NCBI GenBank assembly: GCA_902362435.1
Contig: CABIWW010000013.1
Location: 1 to 64,000, forward strand
Reading direction: 5' to 3'
Length of the DNA stretch: 64,000 nucleotides
Source of the DNA: Eubacteriaceae bacterium
Lineage (GTDB): Bacteria; Bacillota; Clostridia; Peptostreptococcales; Anaerovoracaceae
Part shown: one piece after another, positions 44,679-51,265 of the stretch
How the letters are laid out: each line of letters starts with the position of its first letter
How positions within the stretch are numbered: position 1 is the first letter of the stretch
The notes under the pieces: generated by a model
What the model saw: only the letters and a program-made list of their open reading frames with translations
Database searches by the model: none
Told to the model about the DNA's origin: nothing
Translations under genes and position numbers: made by a program

Positions 44679-44928
44679 CGGCTGCTCTCCCCTTTATCTC
44701 GTCGATCTTTTCAACGATGTCGCTGATAGTACGCACGTTTGACAGATCGTCGTTGCTGAAAACTATGTCGAATGCCTTTTCGATGTCTCCGACGATCAGA
44801 ACCTTGTCGAGTGAGTCGACGTGAAGGTCTGCCGCCAGATCGAGATCAGGCGTGATGGTGATGTCCGGGTCAAGCTCGCTGCCCAGCTCCTCTTTGATGA
44901 TTTCGATTATCTTTTCGATGTTGTCCAT
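44671..44928 (-). CDS. Acyl carrier protein
   Basis: Codes for 85 residues from an ATG after CAGGAGG. The phosphopantetheine attachment Ser lies in HVDSLDKV near 39. The protein is acidic and four-helical in pattern, as expected. It overlaps the ketosynthase gene and follows CCR by 24 bases. It probably carries the substrate shared by these two enzymes and is armed by the phosphopantetheinyl transferase encoded at 49157. Confidence 0.92.
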   Translation of the reverse strand: MDNIEKIIEIIKEELGSELDPDITITPDLDLAADLHVDSLDKVLIVGDIEKAFDIVFSNDDLSNVRTISDIVEKIDEIKGRAADA

Positions 44929-44952
44929 TTCGTAAATCCTCCTGTGCTTGTC

Positions 44953-46179
44953 TTATATTATCTTTACTACCATCCGTCCGGCTGCGCCTTTGTCTTCGTG
45001 AAGCAGCTTGTGTGCGAGCGGGATCTCGTCCCATGAGAAGACCTGGCCGACCGGCTGTCTGATATTGTTTTTCACGATGAAGTCGACGAATCTGTCGTAG
45101 TCCTCCGGCGTCGCGGAATGACTGCCCTGCAGCCTTTTCTGTCCGAGCCACAGGAAACGCAGATCGAGATTCGTCCAGTATGAAGACGTCGCGCCGCATA
45201 TCACGACCATGCCGTTGTTGTCGCATACGAATATCGACGTTGGCATCGTGTCAGCCCCGGGGTGCTCGATGACGATTGCCGGATCCTTGCGCACGCCTGC
45301 AGCTTTCCATATGGATTTCCTGAATTTCATCGCCTCGTACAGCCATTTGCGCTGGACGTCCGGATCTGTGTAATCCGCGACGCTGCCCCAGTGCGTGAAG
45401 TTTTTCCTGTTGATGTATCCTCGTGCGCCGATCGATTTGCAGAATTCTCCGCGTTCGTCACTCGACACAACCGCGACAGGGATGCCTCCCATAGCGTCGA
45501 CGAGCGGGATCGCGATGCTGCCGACAGCACCTGCGCCTCCGTACACGAGCACGACATCGCCTTCTTTGATCCGGTTGCCTTCCCAGTGCGTGAGCATCCT
45601 GTATACTGCAACGCCTGCAGCTGTAAAGGATGCAGCTTCTGCCATGTTGAGCGTCGGCGGGATCTTGTGGCACTGCTTGGTCATCACTTTGCTGAACTGT
45701 GCGAAAGAGCCCCAGTTCCCTTCGTATCCCCATACTCTGAATGTCGGACTGTTCACGGGATCGGCTCCGGCCCGGATCAGCGTACAGTCGTCATCGTACT
45801 GCGCCGCACCGACAGTCACGTAGTCACCGATCTGAAATTCAGTGACGTTCTTTCCGATGTCGTAGACGATGCCGGACGCCTCGGAGCCGCAGATGTGAAA
45901 ATCCTCGTGCGGATCCGAAAAGTTGCCGTTTTCATTTATCACGTTTTTGGGCTTTCCGAGCGCGGCCCAGATGCCGTTGTGGTTGACGCCTGCGTAAAAA
46001 TTCGCGACGATGATCTCGTCATCGCCTGGTTCAGGCACGGGAACGATCTCTTCTCTAAATGCAGTCGCCGGATCTCCGAGACGTTCATTTCGCAGCGTCC
46101 AGGCGTGCATTTTTTCGGGAAGCGTTCCGAGCTCAGGCAGAGTGCCCACGTCAAAAAGCTTGGATGTTCTGGTTACCAA
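44953..46179 (-). CDS. ccr: Crotonyl-CoA carboxylase/reductase-like enzyme
   Basis: Codes for 408 residues from a TTG seven bases after GCAGGAGG. It belongs to the medium-chain reductase superfamily, and long stretches match crotonyl-CoA carboxylase/reductase: AGVNHNGIWAALGKP near 63-77, FRVWGYEGNWGSFAQF near 148-162, the NADPH loop YGGAGAVGS near 213, GYINRKNFTHWG and QKRLQGSHSAT near 348-357. Asn, Glu and His residues that hold CO2 in characterised enzymes appear kept (N66 or N68, E153, H354; assigned by eye). Such enzymes turn enoyl-CoA, CO2 and NADPH into ethylmalonyl-CoA or longer alkylmalonyl extenders for polyketide synthases. The reductase-only possibility remains. It leads an operon with ACP and KS. 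Confidence 0.85.
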   Translation of the reverse strand: MVTRTSKLFDVGTLPELGTLPEKMHAWTLRNERLGDPATAFREEIVPVPEPGDDEIIVANFYAGVNHNGIWAALGKPKNVINENGNFSDPHEDFHICGSEASGIVYDIGKNVTEFQIGDYVTVGAAQYDDDCTLIRAGADPVNSPTFRVWGYEGNWGSFAQFSKVMTKQCHKIPPTLNMAEAASFTAAGVAVYRMLTHWEGNRIKEGDVVLVYGGAGAVGSIAIPLVDAMGGIPVAVVSSDERGEFCKSIGARGYINRKNFTHWGSVADYTDPDVQRKWLYEAMKFRKSIWKAAGVRKDPAIVIEHPGADTMPTSIFVCDNNGMVVICGATSSYWTNLDLRFLWLGQKRLQGSHSATPEDYDRFVDFIVKNNIRQPVGQVFSWDEIPLAHKLLHEDKGAAGRMVVKII

Positions 46180-46231
46180 TTATGTTTCCTCCTGCAATGA
46201 CGCTGAGGTGTAAATAAAAAGGTTTGCCTCA

Positions 46232-46278
46232 GCTAACTAGCGTTTTAAAAGTATACCTCATACTTTTCAGGTTGTCAA
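46232..46278 (-). promoter_or_regulatory. Promoter of the CCR-ACP-KS operon
   Basis: On the minus strand, TTGACA (46278-46273), 17 bases, and TATACT (46255-46250) form a consensus promoter in the gap after the exporter gene. GCTAGTTAGC (46241-46232) lies just downstream and contains the GTTAG half-site of the boxes before the divergent operons. Confidence 0.85.
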
Positions 46279-46300
46279 TCAAATAGTGAAACGATTCGAA

Positions 46301-48490
46301 CTATTCGCCGGCGGCCTGCCAGAAGCCGTGATACGTGCCGCGCCTGCTCATCAGTTCGTCGTGAGTGCCGTGTTCGGCGATGCGGCCGTTCTCGAGAACG
46401 TAGATGCGGTCGCACTGCATGACCGTGGAAAGCCTGTGTGCGATGATCACTGAGGTCATGCCTTCTGGAAGGCTCATGATGCTGTCGCTGACGGCTTTTT
46501 CGGTTACGGTGTCGAGACTGCTTGTCGCCTCGTCGAGTATCAGTATGTCAGGCTTTCTGAGCAGTGCTCTTGCGATCGCGAGTCGCTGACGCTGGCCGCC
46601 GGAGAGATTGGATGCGTTTTCCGTGAGGTATGTATCGTACTTCACCGGGAGCTTTTCTATGAAAGTGTCTGCACTGCAAAGTCTGCAGACGTTTTCCGCT
46701 TCCTCGCGGGTGATGGAGCTGTCCGAAAGCGTCAGGTTCTCCATGATGCTGCCGCTGAAGAAAAACGCGTCCTGTGATACGTAGGCGGTTTTGCGGCGTA
46801 TCAGTTCGAGCGGGAGTTCATCCAGTAGGTGGTCGCCGATGAAGATATCTCCATGCTCCCATTCGTAAAATCGCAGCATAAGCTTTGCGAGGGTGGTCTT
46901 GCCGGAGCCGCTTTCGCCGACAAGCGCGATCTTTTCTCCCGGGCATATATCGAGAGAGATGTCTTCCAGCGTCTTTTCACGCATGCCGTATCTGAAATCG
47001 AGATGACGGATGCTGACCGGCAGACGGAAATTTTCCGGAAGAGAGCCGGAGGCCTGCGGTTTTGCATGAGACTCAAGATCCTCTGTCTCGAGGTCGAGCA
47101 CCTGACCGAGGCGCTGCGCCGAAACTCTGGCGGTCTGTATCACGGGCTGCAGATCGACGATGTTGTGCACCGGCTCGAGAAAGTACGCCAGCAGCACGTA
47201 GAATGTCATCAGCGATCCGATGCTCATGTTCCCGGAAAGCACTTCGAGCACTCCGGCGAAAATGATGAGCGTGTATCCGATCTCCGAGATCGTTCCGGCA
47301 AGGGTCATCTGCACGCTGCTGATGCGGCCGCCTCTGACCACGGAGCCGATGAGTCTGCTGAAAAGCATATCGGCTTTGCGCGATGAACGCGACTCTGCAG
47401 AGTATGCCTTGACGGTCTCGATGCCTTCGATGTTTTCGATGAAATACGACGATACCTGTGCGTTCTGTTCCATCTGCTCCTCATTGTTCTGCTTGAGCCT
47501 GCGGCTGAATGACAGCACGACGCACGCGTATGCGGCTGCCGTGAGGATGCTGAAAACCAGGAGCCTGCCGCTTTGCATGTAAAGCACGATGCCCGCAGCT
47601 ATCACCATCACGGTGTCTATGAGGGCGGTCAGCACGGTGCTCGAGACAGCTTCCTGGATCTTCGAAGCGTCGCTGAATCTCGAGATGATCTCGCCCGTCC
47701 TGCGGGTGCTGAAAAAGTCCATCGGCAGGCGGATCACGTGTCTGAAATAGCCGGTCATCAGGGATCCGCTGATGTGGGCGGAGATGTGGAGCAGCAGTTT
47801 CTGGCGCATTACGGAAAGCAGGTTCTTCAGCAGGTACAGGGCTGTGATGCCGGCGGTGATGCGGATGAGCATACCTCGGCTGCCGGACGGCACGATCGTG
47901 TCGGTGATGAGCGCGAAGTAAAACGATGCTGCGATGCCTGCGCCGGTTATCAGGAGCGAGAGCATGAAAAGGAGCAGGATCTGTTTTTTCGCGGGTGCGA
48001 GAATATTTCTGAGCCTGCTGCCGAATGATGGGTACTCGGGGTTGCCGGGGCCTGCTGTGTCGGAGCTGACCGCAGTGCCGTGACTGCCGGGCTCGATGAA
48101 TATCAGCGCGCCGGTCCATATCGAGACGAAATCCTGAAAGCTGTACTTGACTATGCCTCTGGCGGGATCGGCTGCAGTGACCCGCTCTGCGCTGATCTCG
48201 TATATCACCATGAAGTGAAGGATGTTCCCGTCTTTTATCACATGCGCGATGGCCGGAAGAGGGATGTCGGAAAGCAGCGCTCCGGGATCGCCTTTCATGC
48301 CTTTAGCTGTAAAGCCGAGCTTTTCGGCGGCTTTCACGAGTCCGTATATGCTGGTGCCTTCTCTGTCAGTACCGGCAAGCCTGCGCAGCCGCGCAACGGG
48401 CATTTTCAGTCCGTAGTATCCGGCGACCGAAGCCAGACACGCCGCGCCGCAGTCCATTTCATCCTGCTGCCTTATGCAGATGTATTTCAT
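46301..48490 (-). CDS. Peptidase-containing ABC exporter (C39 peptidase, PCAT) for a double-glycine peptide
   Basis: Codes for 729 residues. Residues 1-125 are a C39 cysteine peptidase with Gln 8/9, Cys 14 in DCGAACLASVAGYYG, His 92 and Asp 108, so the active site is complete. Six membrane helices follow (about 165-430). The ATPase domain has GESGSGKTTLAKL near 510, LSGGQRQRLAIARA near 615 and LILDEATSSLD. These exporters cut a leader after Gly-Gly and secrete the remaining peptide. The matching substrate gene is directly upstream at 48570-48683. A Ser/Gly/Pro-rich insert (near 48010-48090) lies between peptidase and membrane domain. It is probably co-transcribed with the peptide gene. Confidence 0.95.
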   Translation of the reverse strand: MKYICIRQQDEMDCGAACLASVAGYYGLKMPVARLRRLAGTDREGTSIYGLVKAAEKLGFTAKGMKGDPGALLSDIPLPAIAHVIKDGNILHFMVIYEISAERVTAADPARGIVKYSFQDFVSIWTGALIFIEPGSHGTAVSSDTAGPGNPEYPSFGSRLRNILAPAKKQILLLFMLSLLITGAGIAASFYFALITDTIVPSGSRGMLIRITAGITALYLLKNLLSVMRQKLLLHISAHISGSLMTGYFRHVIRLPMDFFSTRRTGEIISRFSDASKIQEAVSSTVLTALIDTVMVIAAGIVLYMQSGRLLVFSILTAAAYACVVLSFSRRLKQNNEEQMEQNAQVSSYFIENIEGIETVKAYSAESRSSRKADMLFSRLIGSVVRGGRISSVQMTLAGTISEIGYTLIIFAGVLEVLSGNMSIGSLMTFYVLLAYFLEPVHNIVDLQPVIQTARVSAQRLGQVLDLETEDLESHAKPQASGSLPENFRLPVSIRHLDFRYGMREKTLEDISLDICPGEKIALVGESGSGKTTLAKLMLRFYEWEHGDIFIGDHLLDELPLELIRRKTAYVSQDAFFFSGSIMENLTLSDSSITREEAENVCRLCSADTFIEKLPVKYDTYLTENASNLSGGQRQRLAIARALLRKPDILILDEATSSLDTVTEKAVSDSIMSLPEGMTSVIIAHRLSTVMQCDRIYVLENGRIAEHGTHDELMSRRGTYHGFWQAAGE

Positions 48491-48569
48491 GATTTTCGTT
48501 ACCTCCCGCAGATGAAATAAAAGAGACTGCCTGCAAGCAGTACAGTCTCTGATCGGTGTCGAACAAAGC

Positions 48570-48683
48570 CTAGCGCTTGTATCCGAAAAGTTTCACGCTC
48601 CATGCATAAAGCTTCTGGAGAACGCTCATACCACCGTTGATGTTCATCATTTCCTTTTCAGTCATCTCTGTAAAGTTCTTCAT
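48570..48683 (-). CDS. Small double-glycine leader peptide (bacteriocin or pheromone precursor)
   Basis: Codes for 37 residues from an ATG seven bases after AGAAAGGAG, with a TAG stop. Residues 1-18 are a classical leader with acidic and Met/Ile positions ending EMMNINGG. Cutting after Gly-Gly would free MSVLQKLYAWSVKLFGYKR, a 19-residue basic, amphipathic peptide with no Cys. The gene lies 79 bases upstream of the C39-peptidase exporter on the same strand, which completes a peptide-plus-exporter pair. The size is nearer to signalling peptides (competence or Blp type) than to most class II bacteriocins. No histidine-kinase receptor or dedicated immunity gene is adjacent. The alternative is a small antimicrobial peptide acting with the NRPS-PKS product. 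Confidence 0.88.
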   Translation of the reverse strand: MKNFTEMTEKEMMNINGGMSVLQKLYAWSVKLFGYKR

Positions 48684-48744
48684 CGTGTCACTCCTTTCTG
48701 TTAGTATTTGATTCTTGCCCGCTTGATCAATGAGCATGGTTTCG

Positions 48745-48803
48745 GTTAGAATTAACTAACTTAAATATAAAACAATGATAGCGCATGGTAAGATAAAAGT
48801 CAA
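48745..48803 (-). promoter_or_regulatory. Promoter and GTTAG-N6-CTAAC operator of the peptide-exporter operon
   Basis: On the minus strand, TTGACT (48803-48798), 17 bases, and TATCAT (48780-48775). The box GTTAG-AATTAA-CTAAC (48745-48760) lies 14 bases downstream, around the transcription start, which is suited to repression. Confidence 0.82.
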
Positions 48804-48839
48804 TAAAAAAGTTAGTGATGGATAACTGTATGCGCTAGT

Positions 48840-49156
48840 GGTGGATCAGCGTGGGGCAGGTGAAGTCTGGCGAGACTGCTTTTTTGTACCAAAATGGAGG
48901 CTCGCGTTGCCGGATCTTGGTGATTTTTTCTGGCGATATCGGTTTCTGCGGCTTGTTTTTATGCTAAAAAGCTGCAGTCGAGGGGTTGGTTTTGGTATTT
49001 TATCGCTGCTGGCGGAGGGTGGATTTACCAGGATCCTCGTTGTGGATGGGCGATTTTGGTATATTTTTGAGAAGAAATCGGCGCTCTTCATGATAAAAAA
49101 TACCAGGAATGGCGATCGTCGGGCTGGTTTTTGGTGATGCTGTCGGGCGGCCGGCG
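48840..49156. other. Unexplained intergenic block with recurring T-tract segments
   Basis: About 300 bases with a distinctive make-up: G/C-rich 20-30-base stretches alternate with TTTTGGTATTTT or GGTGATTTTTTC segments (near 48880, 48915, 48988, 49050, 49125). Open frames on both strands have no ribosome-binding site and unlikely composition. It may be a structured or repetitive element, a decayed gene, or a control region between the peptide gene and the transferase gene. Confidence 0.45.
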
Positions 49157-49897
49157 TCAGCCGAGGAAAAATCTGCGCACCGCGGACTCATCCATAGTGG
49201 TGAAGTCCACCGGTTCGCCGGCGCCGTTGAACACGGAACACATGTGAGTGCCCATACACTTTGAGATGAACCGCCCGGAAATGGCGGGATCGCATACGTC
49301 GATCTTCGTTATATCGCCGGACAGGCCGGTGCCCAGGTATTTGAGATATGCTTCCTTGCGGGTCCATATCGTGTAAAAGGTCAGCGCGCGGCGCTCCTCG
49401 GGATCGATGGAGATGCCGGGGGCAGCGCATCCGCCGGCCGGCAGGTCTTCATCGGGTGCAGTGCTATCCGCACTCGTCAGGCATTCCCCTGCTGAGATGC
49501 ACCGGTCCAGCGCATCGCGCTCGTTTTGCGAAAAGGCTATAGACGATATCTGATAAGGAGGATCTGCGATCAGCTCGACGTCGCATCCGGCCTCATCGAG
49601 CTCAGAAAATGCGGCGAGGACTGCGCCGTCTGTATGCGAGCAGCTGAAACGGATCGGAAGTCCGGGAACGTAAGGCTTGCCGTCAGGTGTCCTTTCGAAG
49701 CGCGGTCCGCCTGCAGGGATATCGCAGTGCGACTGCAGATACATGATGACGAGCAGAGTCGCATACAGCGACGTTTTGCGGTCCGAGCCGCGATGGAATT
49801 TTCCGATGCTTTCCGCGCGGCGCCGTGATACGAAGCTCATCAGCGCCTGATCTTCAGCAGTGAAGTTTTCTGAAATCGGCAGATATATGACGTCCAC
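49157..49897 (-). CDS. Sfp-type 4'-phosphopantetheinyl transferase
   Basis: Codes for 246 residues from a GTG six bases after AAAGGAGG; a longer upstream reading is unlikely. Motifs: GPRFERTPDGKPYVPGLPIRFSCSHTDG near 64-91, the Mg-binding GCDVELI near 104, and TIWTRKEAYLKYLGTGL near 188. It transfers phosphopantetheine from CoA to carrier-protein Ser residues, so it should activate the ACP and PCP domains of this locus. A Ser/Asp/Gly/Pro-rich insert of about 35 residues (near 49390-49500) sits just before the WxxKEA motif, unlike compact Sfp enzymes. Residues that contact Mg are still present. Confidence 0.92.
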   Translation of the reverse strand: MDVIYLPISENFTAEDQALMSFVSRRRAESIGKFHRGSDRKTSLYATLLVIMYLQSHCDIPAGGPRFERTPDGKPYVPGLPIRFSCSHTDGAVLAAFSELDEAGCDVELIADPPYQISSIAFSQNERDALDRCISAGECLTSADSTAPDEDLPAGGCAAPGISIDPEERRALTFYTIWTRKEAYLKYLGTGLSGDITKIDVCDPAISGRFISKCMGTHMCSVFNGAGEPVDFTTMDESAVRRFFLG

Positions 49898-50037
49898 GAA
49901 TATCCTCCTTTCATTCCTGCAAATGCTGCGGATGTTCTCCCCGGACGTGTATCTACACACGTCGCAGAGCGGATACGTGCAGCTTTGCAGATCAAATTAA
50001 CTGAAAAAAAGCAGAAAGCACTTTGTTATCTGAATGA
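49898..50037. other. Divergent gap between transferase and carrier-protein operon
   Basis: No gene is seen. A minus-strand promoter for the transferase must lie here but no clear -10/-35 pair was found. Confidence 0.35.
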
Positions 50038-50088
50038 TTGACAAAGTTTTCTGCAGCGTGTATAATTTCGTAGTTAGCAACTGCTAAC
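50038..50088 (+). promoter_or_regulatory. Consensus promoter and GTTAG-N6-CTAAC operator of the NRPS-PKS operon
   Basis: TTGACA (50038-50043), exactly 17 bases, and TATAAT (50061-50066). The box GTTAGCA-AC-TGCTAAC (50073-50088; seven-base perfect arms) covers the transcription start. The promoter is strong, so control is probably by repression at the box. Confidence 0.9.
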
Positions 50089-50169
50089 TGGAGTAAATAA
50101 TATACTAAACAAAGATTGGAGTCAATATGATCGAGACATAAAGGCACCAGTCTTAAATTTTTCGGCAGG

Positions 50170-50185
50170 GTTAGTCGGTGCTAAT
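50170..50185 (+). promoter_or_regulatory. Second GTTAG-N6-CTAAT box in the NRPS-PKS leader
   Basis: GTTAG-TCGGTG-CTAAT repeats the operator pattern 97 bases downstream of the first (start to start), within the untranslated leader. It may allow cooperative binding or looping. The rest of the leader to 50256 has only the ribosome-binding site AGGAGGAG. Confidence 0.65.
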
Positions 50186-50256
50186 TGAGTTATTTCAAGC
50201 TAATAGCGCCGATCCAGGAAAAGAGAGAAAAGAGATCAGATCGACAGGAGGAGAGA

Positions 50257-50541
50257 ATGAGTCTGAAAGAACAACTCAGGGATGTCTGGGAATCCGTACT
50301 TGGTACGAGCGACTTCTCGGATAACGACAACATCATGGATATCGGAGGCAATTCGCTGATGATCTACAAGATAAGCGCACTGTCAAAAGAAAAATATGCA
50401 GTGGAGCTGTCACCGATGGATCTGATGATGTATCCGAATATAAACATGCTGTGCGAAAAGCTGCAGAGTGAGGAAACACCTGAAGACAACGGCGGCAGCA
50501 GCGTGCTGGCAAAGAGAAGATCAAGAAGAAATACGATGTGA
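50257..50541 (+). CDS. Stand-alone peptidyl/acyl carrier protein
   Basis: Codes for 94 residues from ATG 50257, after AGGAGGAG; an upstream in-frame start lacks such a site. The phosphopantetheine Ser lies in IMDIGGNSLMIYKI near 31, with the GGNS/DxGG pattern of NRPS carrier proteins. After the carrier fold there is a short basic tail (KRRSRRN). It is the first gene of the plus-strand operon. It may load a starter or deliver an intermediate to a separate enzyme. Confidence 0.88.
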   Translation: MSLKEQLRDVWESVLGTSDFSDNDNIMDIGGNSLMIYKISALSKEKYAVELSPMDLMMYPNINMLCEKLQSEETPEDNGGSSVLAKRRSRRNTM

Positions 50542-50551
50542 GGAGAAAAAG

Positions 50552-51259
50552 ATGAGCAGAGAAATTATCAGATTTGAAAATGTCAAAAAGGAGTATACCG
50601 TTGGAACTCTCAGCACTCAGGTGCTCAATGGAGTGGACTTTACAGTGGATGAGGGCGAGCTTGCTGTCATCGTCGGCACCAGCGGAGCGGGAAAGAGTAC
50701 GATACTGAATATCATCGGCGGTATGGATACGCCAACGTCAGGAAAAGTCGTTGTAGACGGAGACGACATATCGGGATACAAAGAAGCGCAGCTGACGGAA
50801 TACCGCGCAGGAAAGATCGGCTTCGTGTTCCAGTTCTACAACCTGATCCCGAACCTCAATGTAGTCGAAAACGTGGATTTCGGCATCGAAGTGAAGAAAG
50901 ACACATTTGATTCGACGGAAGTCCTCAAAAAAGTGAAGATGGACAAGAGGCTCAAGGCTTTCCCGTCGACTCTTTCGGGCGGCGAGCAGCAGAGAGTTGC
51001 GATCGCGAGAGCTATAGCCAAGAAGCCGAGGATCCTGCTCTGCGACGAGCCGACAGGTGCGCTCGATTACGAAAACAGCAAACAGGTGCTCGAGATAATC
51101 GAAAGCCTCAACAGAGACCTGGGCATGACAGTCGTTCTCGTAACGCACAACGATGCGCTCTGCCCGATGGCAGACAAGGTGATCACCGTTCATGACGGAA
51201 AGATCAAGAGCGTGGTGGAAAATTCGGTGAAGGTATCTGTGACAGAGTTGGAGTGGTGA
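50552..51259 (+). CDS. MacB/LolD-type ABC transporter ATPase
   Basis: Codes for 235 residues from ATG 50552, 10 bases after the carrier-protein stop, with GTGAGGAG before it. Walker [13 protein letters not shown] near 40, signature [14 protein letters not shown] near 140 and Walker [16 protein letters not shown] near 160 are intact. It partners the FtsX-type permease encoded six bases downstream. This kind of transporter in a biosynthetic locus usually serves product export or self-resistance. Confidence 0.92.
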   Translation: MSREIIRFENVKKEYTVGTLSTQVLNGVDFTVDEGELAVIVGTSGAGKSTILNIIGGMDTPTSGKVVVDGDDISGYKEAQLTEYRAGKIGFVFQFYNLIPNLNVVENVDFGIEVKKDTFDSTEVLKKVKMDKRLKAFPSTLSGGEQQRVAIARAIAKKPRILLCDEPTGALDYENSKQVLEIIESLNRDLGMTVVLVTHNDALCPMADKVITVHDGKIKSVVENSVKVSVTELEW

Positions 51260-51265
51260 TAGACA

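Noticed and set aside
45262-46200. 312-codon plus-strand frame opposite the CCR gene
   Set aside because: It lies antisense to the conserved CCR motifs, is Val/His/Arg-rich and lacks a ribosome-binding site.
48838-49137. 99-codon plus-strand frame in the gap before the transferase gene
   Set aside because: No ribosome-binding site, composition dominated by the T-tract repeats, and no recognisable protein features.
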